A stretch of 64,000 nucleotides of DNA. Source: Acanthochromis polyacanthus (taxonomy: Eukaryota; Chordata; Actinopteri; Pomacentridae). The stretch spans positions 40,416,027-40,480,026 of the forward strand of contig NC_067123.1 in the NCBI RefSeq assembly GCF_021347895.1, in the 5' to 3' direction. The notes beneath the pieces are model-generated. The model was not told the origin of the DNA, did no database searches, and saw only the letters and a program-made list of their open reading frames with translations. Position numbers and translations under genes: made by a program. Position 1 is the stretch's first letter. The number at the start of each line of letters is the position of its first letter. This document shows, in pieces, positions 43,895 through 54,282 of the stretch.

Positions 43895-44099
43895 ATGGTG
43901 GACAGTTGTTGCGCCCCGGGATGCCAGAACAGCCGAGGACGAGCAAAGGGGAGAGCATTTTATCGGATTCCCAAAGATCCTGAAAGACGACAGAGGTGGA
44001 CCACTGCCATAAAACGCGCAAGAAGCGAGCAGAAGAAAACGGAGCGGTGGGAACCCACAGGCAACGGATTCCGCTTATGTAGCGACCACTTTGTATCAG
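43895..44099 (+). CDS. THAP-type zinc-finger domain, first exon of a gene or transposon-derived gene
   Basis: The 68-residue frame is an almost whole THAP DNA-binding domain: Cys5/Cys6 and Cys10, a conserved Pro26, Trp35, then Cys62-x2-His65 followed by Phe66 (motif RLCSDHFVSG). The ATG is followed directly by the first zinc cysteines, as usual in THAP proteins. The exon ends at a good donor, TATCAG|gtacag, so the AVPTIF box and any effector domain would be in later exons; none was found nearby. THAP domains occur in host regulators and in P-element- and Kolobok-type transposases. About 90 bp downstream an unrelated ORF runs in the opposite direction. Possibly a remnant of a multi-gene element. 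Confidence 0.7.
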
Positions 44100-44167
44100 G
44101 TACAGAATCCGTTTCCTAAGCTTTATATCTGATTATGTAATTTCTAGCAATATGATGCTGATATGTT

Positions 44168-44653
44168 TTATGTTTCATTATATGCTTTAAGAGATTTACC
44201 GGAGTTGGATGAAGGAAAATTTATCAGGTAATTGTAGATGTCAGGGTACCGCAGGTCCAGTAAAAGGTCCGCTCCGACCGCCTCAAGATTCTTAAATAAG
44301 ATACCGGGGGCATGATATGGATCGGATATGTTTAGTTTGTCCAGTTTGTTTGTATATTTTATAATATCGTCTGATTTAAAATGAAAAGTAAACTCAGACG
44401 GCGTAAATTTTCTACCAGCGCCATTCATTTTGAAGCGGAGTTTCCTGCCAACATGGCGGCGTAAACAAACTATTGTGTAATCATAAGCAATTATGGTGAA
44501 AATATCACTTTTGGAGCTGAAAATTTCAAAAAGGCACATTCTGGAGACTTTCATTTGTTTGTTGAAAGGGGAGAAAGAGGAATGTAATGGATAATATGGC
44601 TCTGACAATGGTTTAACTTTAACAGCATCAGTTTGGTTTTTAGGCCTTTTCAA
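44168..44653 (-). CDS. Unidentified ORF facing the THAP exon (possible transposon-derived exon)
   Basis: 161-codon frame. A more likely start is the internal ATG at 44428 (MNGAGRKFTP), leaving 86 residues. The region from there to LDLRYPDIYNYL looks protein-like, with mixed composition and no low complexity. It resembles the N-terminal part of a repetitive fish protein family that I recall as ending in a SWIM zinc finger and YqaJ-type nuclease; this is memory-based and uncertain. A possible donor (CTCCG|gtaaat) lies near 44198. No downstream exons were found to the left, where the THAP exon sits on the other strand, so it is probably truncated. Confidence 0.4.
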   Translation of the reverse strand: MKRPKNQTDAVKVKPLSEPYYPLHSSFSPFNKQMKVSRMCLFEIFSSKSDIFTIIAYDYTIVCLRRHVGRKLRFKMNGAGRKFTPSEFTFHFKSDDIIKYTNKLDKLNISDPYHAPGILFKNLEAVGADLLLDLRYPDIYNYLINFPSSNSGKSLKAYNET

Positions 44654-44699
44654 CTGCAGATATTCTGATTTACAGCCGTAGCCAAGGCTTCATTCTTTT

Positions 44700-45460
44700 C
44701 TAATGTGACAGTGCACGTACAGAACCCATAAGCTGAACTCCCATCCAAAAAACTGAAGCAACCAAATGGAATTCCTGACACCATTTAAACATTTTTCATT
44801 TTGTCATGAGTCACTAAGCCTTATTAGCATTAGCAAATCTGTGATGAACATACAGCAGTAAAGTACCTCTATGCCTTCCTCTGCATAAAACTGAAAACTT
44901 TGAGAAGTATCGCCTGAAACGCAGAGTTACCAATGCTGCTGTTAACCCCAAAAAGCCCGTATTGGTGCCATCTTGATTTAAAAAAGAAAACAAATTAAAG
45001 TTGTGTTTATAACTCAGCCAGCTTTAATTGGATGTCTCCTCAGTAGAACAAAAGGCATCCTGCAGGAGTTTTGTTTTTGAGTGCTGAATTATATATCGAA
45101 TACGAAAAACAGTGAAACACGTAACTATAGAAGACAATCAAAAGCACACAGCCAAGGTCTACGGATGAGTCACGACTTCAAGATGACGTTCAGCAGAGCG
45201 GGTGTCGGGCTTTTAGCAACTTATATTTGGCTCTACATGTCTTTATTGGACAAATTTAAAGATTTCAAGGCCAATTCAGCCTTATTACGGTCTCCAGGGG
45301 GGTGGTGGAAGTCCTGCCTTCGGTCTATAGCCGCACGGTTATTTCAGAAAAAGTAACTCCAACACATCATGCTTCAACTTTTTCTGCCGGTTGATATACA
45401 AGAGAAATCAGTCATTCGGGGGTTTTAGGATATACTTTGTCTGTTCTTTTAAAACTTCAC
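44700..45460. other. Unique sequence, no gene seen
   Basis: A 91-codon frame at 45081-45356 shows no known motif. Confidence 0.4.
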
Positions 45461-45465
45461 TTTAA

Positions 45466-45961
45466 CCCTCCTGTTGTCCTCATTTACGGGCAGCAAAAAA
45501 CATTGTTTCCTTGTCTGAACAAAAATCCAAAAATTCTGCAAAAAAAAATCACCAAATTTCTGGAAATTTGCAAAACCTTCAGGAAGAAAATTCCAATAAT
45601 TCCGTAAAAGTTTCCCTTAAAAATTTTGAAAAAAAAATCCTCCAAATTTGACAAGAGAATTCTTGTAAATATTTTTTTTAAAAATGAATAAAAATCTTCC
45701 AGAAAAAATCCTAAAAATATCTAAAGTCATTACACATATATCAGTAAAACTTCTAATATTTTCTTTAAGAACATTCATAAAAAATCAACCGAATCCAGCG
45801 AAATTTGATGGATTTGGTTGATTTTTTATGAATGTTCTTCAAGAAACTTTTTCTGAACATTTGCCCCAAAATGTTGAAAACATGGAAGTTATTTTTTTCT
45901 ACATTTTTCTACATTTTCAAACTTTAAAACGGGTGAATTGACCCGCAGGACAACACGAGGG
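45466..45961. mobile_element. Complete TTAA-flanked MITE (CCCTCSTGTTGTCCT termini)
   Basis: Termini ccctcctgttgtcct and, inverted, ccctcgtgttgtcct match at 14 of 15 positions. TTAA flanks both ends (45462-45465 and 45962-45965), the target duplication of piggyBac- and Kolobok-type elements. An internal inverted repeat (catwaaaaaatcaacc around 45775-45830) could fold. Non-coding. Decayed copies: 4401-4860, 5455-6270 and 18135-18465. Confidence 0.88.
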
Positions 45962-45965
45962 TTAA

Positions 45966-47105
45966 AACATGAAGTTTGTGACCTGAAGGCTGCAGCAAAA
46001 TAAACGAGAAACAGGAGAGAAACACCAAAAATGAAGATTTAGTCTCAAAAAAACAAGTTGTTTGACCATTTAAATCAGCCCCACAACGCTCAGCAGACCT
46101 GAATTCCAAGCAAAACACTACAGCTTATGAGAAAGGTTCCAAACAGCTTTATTTTTTATAATCATTTTAAATTTTTCATGCAGATGCCCCAGCAAAACCA
46201 GCCCAAACATTCAGGGGTGATTTATTCTTTTCAAATGCCTGTATTTGTCACACCACAGCGTCTTTTTTCCCCCATGTTTGATCCTTTGTGCTGCCACACC
46301 TGTCACTGATGGACGCAGTGTGTCAGCAGACGGCTGATTGTAGGACAGCTTGTTGCCTTCTTCTGCTGTCCTGCTCTGATGTGATGCTCTGTGATTGAGT
46401 CATAGTTTAGTTTCCCCTGCAGGCTGTTTTCATGCCACACTGCAATCGGAGTCCAGAGACGGGAATAAGGCAGCGCGAGGTGCAGACCGGCTGCAGACCT
46501 GTGTCAGATCTCATACGTCTCCTCCATCCCCGCTGTCTGATGAAGCTAAAAAGCTGCTCTGAGAGTCTTTGTGATTATTATTCTTCTCAGACAGATTTCT
46601 GAAGCTCTTTTCGTTTTTTTTGCAGTGAGCAGCTGTTTCGTTGCCGCTGGCGCTGCAGAGTTTGATCGTGGGGCCGGGAAACTTTCTCAGGGCATTTTCC
46701 AGAGCCTGCTTCAGCATCACCACCTCCAACACTCGTCTCCATAGTAACATGTATGAACGGATAAGCATCAAGACGGAAGAATGTAGGTCAGAGCAAAGAT
46801 GGCGTCCGCTTGAGTGCTGGCATCTGCAAGGTGGAACGTTGAGGAACCTGAGGAGTTAAACTCAGTCCTCTGAAATGTTTAAGTGTTCTGAGGTGGAACC
46901 TGTTACTATTAAGGAACATTTCCACAGAATTTCTATCTGGAGTCCCATTAAAGAAATTACAAATAATACAAAACCACAACTGAACAAAGACATACAAAAA
47001 AGAAAAACAAGCAATGAGCGAAAACACGAAGTGCACAGAACAGACAAAAGCAGTAATTAATCAACATTTACAGATCATTGTATTGCACATTGTTAAACCC
47101 CTCTG
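45966..47105. other. Unique sequence, no gene seen
   Basis: Nothing recognised. Confidence 0.4.
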
Positions 47106-47109
47106 TCAC

Positions 47110-47500
47110 TGTAGCATTAGATTCCACTACATATGGATCAATTTATAACTGAGGGACTTCTGAAGTCCATGGGATATATCTGCATACAAGTAAAACAAAT
47201 TCCATAATTAGTTATTATGGAAACAATCACTTATTAATAAAAATGACTGGATATCACTAAAATATCAACTAAATAACGTCTGAATTTAACACCAACCACC
47301 TTCTAATGAGCTAAACAATAATAAAATGAGCTGATTCACAAAGAGTTTGGATTGTGTTCTTTTATTAAGGTGAGATAATCAGGACAGATATTTCTTTTTT
47401 GGCAATATATCAAATTTTATATGGAAAATAACAAATCAGACACTTTCCAATAAGACCCCCATTACAAAAACACCTCTCCAGGAAGTGTGTTAATTCCAGT
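47110..47500 (-). repeat. Dispersed repeat, inverted copy of 16839-17230
   Basis: Reverse complement of 16839-17230 (shared phrases: aggaagtgtgttaattccag, caccaaccaccttctaatga, gctaaacaataataaaatga). Confidence 0.85.
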
Positions 47501-47840
47501 TTTGTGTCTCGTTTTTGTCGTTTTCTGTCTCTGTGTCATTTTGTGTCTTGTTTTTGTCGTTTTCTGTCTCGTTTGTGTCCTTTTGTGTCTTGTTTTTATC
47601 GTTTTCTGTTTCGTTTGTGTCATTTTGTCTCGTTTTTGTCATTTTCTGTTTCATTTGTGTCATTTTTTGTCTCGTTTTTGTCGTTTTCTGTTTCATTTGT
47701 GTCATTTTGTCTCGTTTTTGTCGTTTTCTGTCTCATTTGTGTCATTTTGTGTCTCGTTTTTGTTGTTTTCTGTCTCGTTTGTGTCATTTTGTGTCTCGTT
47801 TTTGTCGTTTTCTGTCTCGTTTGTGTCCTTTTGTGTCACC
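47500..47840. repeat. TTTTGTC/ATTTTGTGTCTC array
   Basis: Regular units of about 40 bp (tgtgtctcgtttttgtcgtt then ttctgtctcgtttgtgtcat), the least decayed block in the window. Three overlapping stop-free frames result. Abuts the 47110-47500 repeat. Confidence 0.92.
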
Positions 47841-49990
47841 CACATGTCCCTCTGACACTCTTACATATAACTGCGTTGCACATTTCCCATTGTCACTATT
47901 GCACATGCTAACAGCAGTTGAAGTCGTCCTCTGCTATTTTCCTGTAAATGCAGAGATAGAGTGAGTGAACCTCTGTCTCTGTGTCCATCCCTTTGTCTCC
48001 TCGTCTTTTTCCACGGCGTTCAGCCTTTACATCACTTCCTCCGGGGCAGCAGTGAGGGCGGGGGGGGTGTCTGACGCTGCAGTCGTCGCAGCGCTGCTCT
48101 CAGTGGTGGACCTGCCAGACCTCAGTACAGTCAACACACAGGATGAGTCAAAGTGTCCTCTGGCCAGCAGAGAGTGCGTCACTCACACACATGAGCAAAC
48201 ACCCGGCCGTGCACTCACATACACAGCCACTCATACGCAGAAGGCACCGGTGATGTCCAGAATATTAGCTCGTCAGAAACCAGAAATGAGCTTTTCTGTT
48301 CAGCCTGACCACAACAATATCGTGTTGGTTTGATTCACCAACATTAAAACCACCAACAGGTAGAAGAAAAGGAGCTGGATTCTGGACCGGGCTGTCATGT
48401 AGAGACAGAGTGTTTCTGATTTGAAAATATTTCCCTGTTGTTGCTTAGTTTTTTTGCACCTGGACCACATTAGACCAGGTTCAGATCAAGAACCAGTCAG
48501 CTAAGATGGGTTAAATGTACTGGTCCAAGCCTGATCCATGAGGGCACCACCCAAGAACCCAATGGACCCAAAGGATGTTACAGGACCAGACATAACAGGA
48601 CACCCTTAGAGGTCCCATGTTCATGTAATGATGATTTTAGCTGCTTTGACAGCAGGAACAGGTGGTGTTAATGTGATCTGTGTAGATTCTCAATCATCCA
48701 GATCATTGGAATCCAACCAGCTTCAGCTTCTCTTCAGGTTCCAAAGGAGAAGTCCAGTTGCTTTTTAACTGAAGCTCCTAGAATTGATATTTGATCAGAC
48801 AAATGTCATTCTCAATTTCCACTGAAATGAAATCGTCTTGCTTTTGGGATGTACCAGGAAATATTTTCATAAAACCAGATGCTGAAAAAAAAAAAGTCTT
48901 GAGTTAACATTTGCTGCATAAAGACTTCATTAGAACTTGCGTTGGTAAACAGTATGTTATGATGTACATCCAATAAAAGCAGATCAGCCACAACATTAAC
49001 CCCCCAAAAGCCAACAGTAGTGCCATAAACTGAATGAAAAAATGAATTTGAATTTCCTGGAATCACTGTGTCCAACATTTTTCTGCAGATATTGTAGCTC
49101 TTACATTTTAAATGTGGTTCCATACTCCTCTGCACATCCTGCAGTTCATCCTAGGTTAGTGGACTGATGTTTACAACTCAGTCATGGCTTCATGGTCGTC
49201 TGAGAAGAACAGATTTAAGTTTTTTTTAAATAAAATCTATTAAGAGCAAACAGTTAACGTGGGCATTTCTATAAAATCCAGCATGAAGCATAAAGACATT
49301 TGAGTGAAATCCTGATTTTAAGCTCACGTTTACGACTAAACTGCACATCAGAGGACTGTTGGAAAGCTGAAATTGTGTTCTTACAGTGTCTGGTGTCATT
49401 TTGGTGATTTAAAAACAAGAAAAACAACAGCATGCCTTTTAAAAGTGCCTTTGGCTGTCGGTGTTCTGACCTAAAAATGTGTACCATTAAATACAGAATG
49501 TCGGCTATGTTAACATATGGCTGCATACAATTAGTGACACGCCAGCCGTGCACACTGCTAAACAGCCGTGCACTTCTACTCTGCTGCTCACACACACCGC
49601 TGGAATCCATTCATGCTTATGCGTCACAAAAAACGTCCACATTTGAGACGTAACAACTTGTGCCAACGCCCCCTCCTCTTTAAAAAACAGAAATGTAAAA
49701 GCAGACGTCTCCGGGCGCTGACCTGGGTTAAGTCGTGTTATGATGTGGAGATCATGCAGCCAGTCATCCAAGAAACAGAAAGCCAGAGAGGCAGAGGCTG
49801 TGCAGCCGTCACACTGGCAAACAGAAAACACGGCCATATGGCTGCACATCTCCATATGTCACGCTGCGGTTTACACGGGGTGAAGGCGAGTAAACAAGCA
49901 TCGCTCAGGAACATGGAGGAGGATGGAGTGTGAAGAAGTGGAGCGGTGGAGGCCCAGAGGTTAGGGACAGGACGAGACAGAACGCTAGGG
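47841..49990. other. Unique sequence, no gene seen
   Basis: Nothing recognised. Open frames at 47965-48333 and 49505-49933 lack motifs. Confidence 0.4.
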
Positions 49991-49997
49991 TGGAGGG

Positions 49998-50491
49998 GCA
50001 ACACAAGAGACAACACAAGAGACAACAACAACAACACAAGAGACAACAACAACAACACAAGAGACAACAACACAAGAGACGTCAACACAAGAGACAACAA
50101 CAACACAAGAGACAACAACAACACAAGAGACAACAACAACAACAACACAAGAGACAACAACAACAACACAAGAGACAACAACACAAGAGACAACAACACA
50201 AGAGACGTCAACACAAGAGACAACAACAACACAAGAGACAACAACAACACAAGAGACAACAACAACAACAACACAAGAGACAACAACAACAACACAAGAG
50301 ACAACAACACAAGAGACGTCAACACAAGAGACAACAACAACACAAGAGACAACAACAACACAAGAGACAACAACAACAACAACACAAGAGACAACAACAA
50401 CAACACAAGAGACAACAACACAAGAGACGTCAACACAAGAGACAACAACAACACAAGAGACAACAACAACACAAGAGACAACAACAACACA
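49998..50491. repeat. ACAACAACACAAGAG array with 111-bp higher-order unit
   Basis: agagac separated by variable numbers of aac triplets. A marker gacgtc occurs at 50080, 50204, 50315 and 50426, so the last periods are 111 bp. Frames are open on both strands (198, 203 and 250 codons) because the unit lacks stops and is a multiple of three; not evidence of a protein. Confidence 0.95.
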
Positions 50492-50726
50492 CTGATTCCA
50501 CTTCCTGCTGGTGTTCAGGAAAGTAAATGTGTGGAAATGTACATGTCTATTTCATGAATAATGAAGGGATTGTTTCTATTGAGGCGTTGGATTTTTGAAA
50601 ATCTTTTGAACAAGTATGAAGATGGGAGAGAGAGATCTGAGGAACAACACACAACAGTCTGGTTAGTCTACCCGAGGGTAGGAGGAAGAGCAGGTGGTTA
50701 GGAATGGTTCAAGGCAGCAGGAAAAT

Positions 50727-51305
50727 GGTAGCCTAGCCGCGCTAGACAACCCACGGCAACAAATTTAATTCTCTGCCAGGGTGGGTCTAGTTACCCTCCA
50801 TAAGGCTCGAGGTTGGATTCTCCTAAAACTGGCCGGACCAATCACCATGAAGTGTAGAGTCAGAAGGCGGGCGTAACTAAGTGACGACAGAGGCGCGACG
50901 ATTCTGACAGAAACAACCGGCGCACAATAAACAGTTATCTTTGGACTCGGCTTTGGCCACAGTCCTTAAAGATTTGAAGCTAAAATTCAACTTGAAAGAT
51001 GAACAAAGGACGGCACTGAAGTGTTTCATTGAGAAGAAAGACGTATTTGGACTTATGCCGACGGGATATGGCAAATCCTTAATATACCAGTTGGCTCCGC
51101 TGGTTGGGAAGCTCATGGGACTTAGCCACAATCCGCCGGTGCTCTCGGAACTACGTCAGACTATTCGTTGCGCTGATTGGTTGTATACCTACCCAACTGC
51201 TGCAGAGGGATTTGAAAGACAACCTTTTAGCCCGCCTCCCTCCCTGTCGAGCTTCCCGAGACCCTTGTGCCGTCAGAAACATGGGTGTAGCATGGCTAGG
51301 CTAGC
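50727..51305. mobile_element. Short TIR element containing a RecQ helicase fragment
   Basis: Left tagcctagccgcgctaga (50729-50746) and the reverse complement of the right end, tagcctagccatgctaca (51303-51286), match at 15 of 18 positions. The flanks aaaat (50722-50726) and aaaat (51306-51310) are consistent with a short target duplication. The interior is CpG-rich compared with its surroundings and carries the helicase piece at 50941-51138. Confidence 0.65.
50941..51138 (+). pseudogene. RecQ-type DNA helicase N-terminal fragment
   Basis: The frame reads LKDLKLKFNLKDEQRTAL then DVFGLMPTGYGKSLIYQLAP. The second contains helicase motif I (Walker A, PTGYGKS) in RecQ context, preceded by a motif-0-like LKDEQ. 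Homology stops after about 65 codons, before motif Ia and the DEAH box. The frame begins with TTG where an ATG would be expected, so the start is probably lost. A helicase would need another 300 or more residues, so this is a fragment captured or retained by the TIR element around it. Confidence 0.65.
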
Positions 51306-51319
51306 AAAATGGAGCTATG

Positions 51320-51960
51320 ACGAGGAAATCAGGACCAGACACCTGGACTGAGGTGGGTGAAGACACTTGGTAACCAGGGACTGGTTACCAAGTGAGGCTG
51401 AGGTTGATGCCCAGAACTATAGACTGGGACAAGAAGCTTTGACAGGTATTTAGGAAGCAAACACTGGAACTGAAATATGGCAGATGTTTGGGGGACCAGA
51501 GACTGAGGCTGGAAGTTGAACACCAGGGACTGGGGTGGGAAGATGGGAACCGGGAACCAGATACTGGGGCTAAGTTGTGGACAGGTCTACAGAGGCTGAG
51601 GTGAGTTGGAAGCTGGGAATCTGGGACTGGGGCTGAAGCTTTGACAGATATTTGGGAACCAGATAGTGAAAGAGAGCTGTTCAGAGGAGGATCCAGGAAA
51701 CTTGGAGCTGAAGAGCAGCACAGATGAGGCAGGAGGTGTTGGAACAGGAGCTGAGTCATACGAGGGAGCTGCTGATGGAATAAAACAGGACTGTAGACGA
51801 TAAACAAACGGCTGGAGCTGCAGCTGAGTGTGAACAGAGGCTGCATTGTGGCAGAGAGGATCTGAAGCTGGAGGCCTGACGGCTGTGAAGCTCTGCAGCT
51901 GGAGAGGCTCTGCTCCAACACACCTGCCTCCTCTCCCATCAGACACTCAGAGAAACCCTC
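51320..51960. repeat. Degenerate GGGACTGGGGCTGAAG-like repeats
   Basis: Loose repeats of gggaaccagatactggggct and aagctttgacaggtatttgg. The open minus-strand frames reflect this composition. No motif recognised. Confidence 0.5.
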
Positions 51961-52279
51961 AGCTCACAGATTCCTTCTCTCTCCTCTCGTCTTCCTCCAG
52001 AAATGTGAGTGCAGAGAGGATTCTGGGCAACAGGCGATAAATGAGATCAGCTGTTTAACTCGGTTATTATTCAGTTCAAACCGCCTCAGAGACGCTGCCA
52101 TGTTAGTCAGAACATCCAGTCATGTAGAACACATAACGCACTAATCAAGACCAATGACAGCTCATCAAACTCTACAAATAACTAACAAACTGCTTTATTT
52201 ATGAAAAGTTCTGTACATGTGTGACCTTCAGTGAAATTATTGACGGGCATTTTAAATCAGGTTCACATTCAGACCAGTT

Positions 52280-52400
52280 TGGACTCTACTGAGCCGGACC
52301 AGTAAAACCACAGCATGACAACCAATAAATAACCACAACTCCAAATGTTTCCTTTGGTTTAGTGCAAAAAAGTACATTCTGAAAATGCCGCTACAGCTTC
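52280..52400 (-). mobile_element. Fragment of the 29779-type hAT-like element (right arm)
   Basis: gaccagtaaaaccacagcat, aataaccacaactcc and cctttggtttagtgca match 58900-58970 and the reverse of 30520-30590. Confidence 0.7.
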
Positions 52401-53185
52401 ATTAAAGCTTTATTATTCCATACAGAGACACATAAAGCAGCTTATAGCGCTCTCTGCATTAGTCTGTAGGGACAGGTGGAGCAGTAATGGAGTGCTGTTT
52501 GGAGCCTCGTTCTGGTTTAAATCCACTGTTTGTTCCACTTCAGAGAGGCGGTGGGTTTACTGGACCTCCTCACATGGTGGTCTGTAGTGAACGGCCTGAA
52601 AACAGACCTGGAAATGGATTCTCACCGTCCTTTTACAGGACGTGTTGTTGTTTTTGTTGGTTCTAAATTTTATTTTTGAAAATTCTGCATCCTGGAGTGA
52701 TCATTTTGTGTCTTTTTTCCAGTCATTTTGAATTATTCCCTCTCTTTGCAGCCAGTTTGTCTGTTTTGTGCTCATTCTTTGTCTGTTTTTAGTTTCTGTA
52801 GATGTTTTAACTGTTTCCACGCTCTGAAAAAAACACGAGTCTTGAACAAAATCGTACAATTTTAATTTCTTCAGCAACAAATGTACAGATCTAGATTTCT
52901 ATAGACTTTCAAACAGTCCTTTGGGTAAATATATAATTGTGGGACTTTTTGTATCATAGTCGACATTTTTGCTGTTTTCAGGCCTAAAACCAACATGGCC
53001 GCCTATAACCAAACACCACATGGTATTTTAGAGGAAGATTCTTCTAAATATTAGACATACAGCTGAGTAAATCTGAAATGTAAACTTATTTCTAAAGATA
53101 TTGTAGTAAACCTGTTGACTACTTTATATTAAATAAGTCAGAAAGCCTTGGAGTCTTCCAGTCTTTTCTTCAGGAGGAAATGACA
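52401..53185. other. Unique sequence, no gene seen
   Basis: Nothing recognised. Confidence 0.4.
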
Positions 53186-53359
53186 TCATGTGGAGCAGGT
53201 CATGTGATCTGGAATTAACACACTTCCTGGAGAGGTGTTTTCAGAATGGGGAACTTAGACAAAAGGTAACTTTGGGTCCAGAACTGGAACACATCTGTTG
53301 GTTCTCCTGGTGCACTCTAAATATCGGCTATTGGGCAGTTTTATTTTGGAGGAGCTATA

Positions 53360-54280
53360 CAGCCCTTCAAAAGTTTGGAGTCATCCAGATAACTCCATGT
53401 TTTCCATGTAAACTCCCACTTTTATCCATGTGCTAACATAACTGTACAAGGGTTTTCTAATCATCAATGAGCCTTTCAACACCATTAGCTAACACAATGT
53501 AGCATTAGAACCATAGACTGTATATACAGATGGACGTAGCATCTGGCTCCAAAAATGAAGCAAACCCGGAAGTGTCAAAAACTTGCAATATCACGCCGTC
53601 CGCCAGGGTTGGCTCCAAGAAGCTTTTGCTCCATAGACCCCAATTCATCACCAGAAAAAATAAAATTTGATAGACTGATTTTCTACAGCTCAGGATCTTT
53701 TTCCCGTTACTTTTCATGGTCAAAATGAGAGATCAGGTGGCCGATCTTAAAATAAATCAATACTGAATTTTAAATAAATCGTTAAAGTTGGTGGAGCCAG
53801 GGGGCGTGGCTATACTTGATAGACAGTCTTGTCTGGAATGATTGACAGATCCTTTAGAGGCTTTCAGCAGTCTGGCTTCAGTCTGGCCCGCCCATAGACT
53901 GGTCCTGCCCCTAGTTGCTCTCCGGTTCAGCCTGTTTGATGACGCTTTTTACGTTACTGGCTCCAAAAAATCCAAAATGGCGACCAGGAAGTAGCAAAAT
54001 CCGGACTTCATTTTCTCGGTGTTGAAACCAACGGATGACGTCACGGTTAGTTTACGCCTGATTAGAACACAGGAGTGATGGTTGCTGGAAATGTTCCTCT
54101 GTACCCCTATGGAGATATTCCATTAAAAATCAGCTGTTTACTGCTACAATAGTCATTTACCACATTAACCATGTCTGCACTGGATTTATCATTCATTTCA
54201 TGGTATCTTCACGGGAAAAAAATAGCTTTTTTCATAAAAAAGGACATTTCTAGGGGACCCCAAACTTCTGAACGGTGGTG
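53360..54280. mobile_element. Mariner-like MITE split by a later insertion
   Basis: Left end cagcccttcaaaagtttgga, and inverted right end caccgttcagaagtttgggg, flanked by TA (53358-53359, 54281-54282), the Tc1/mariner target duplication. This is a common fish MITE (ttctaatcatcaatgagcct, gttgctggaaatgttcctct). It is interrupted at 53512-54060. A partial reverse copy lies at 62340-62486. Confidence 0.85.
53512..54060. mobile_element. Element nested in the mariner-like MITE, perfect 8-bp TSD
   Basis: Flanked by attagaac at 53504-53511 and 54061-54068. Removing it restores the continuous MITE sequence. It begins catagactgtatatacagat, a common fish repeat start, and ends tttacgcctg. The 8-bp duplication suggests hAT, although its terminal repeats are weak. 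Confidence 0.85.
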
Positions 54281-54282
54281 TA

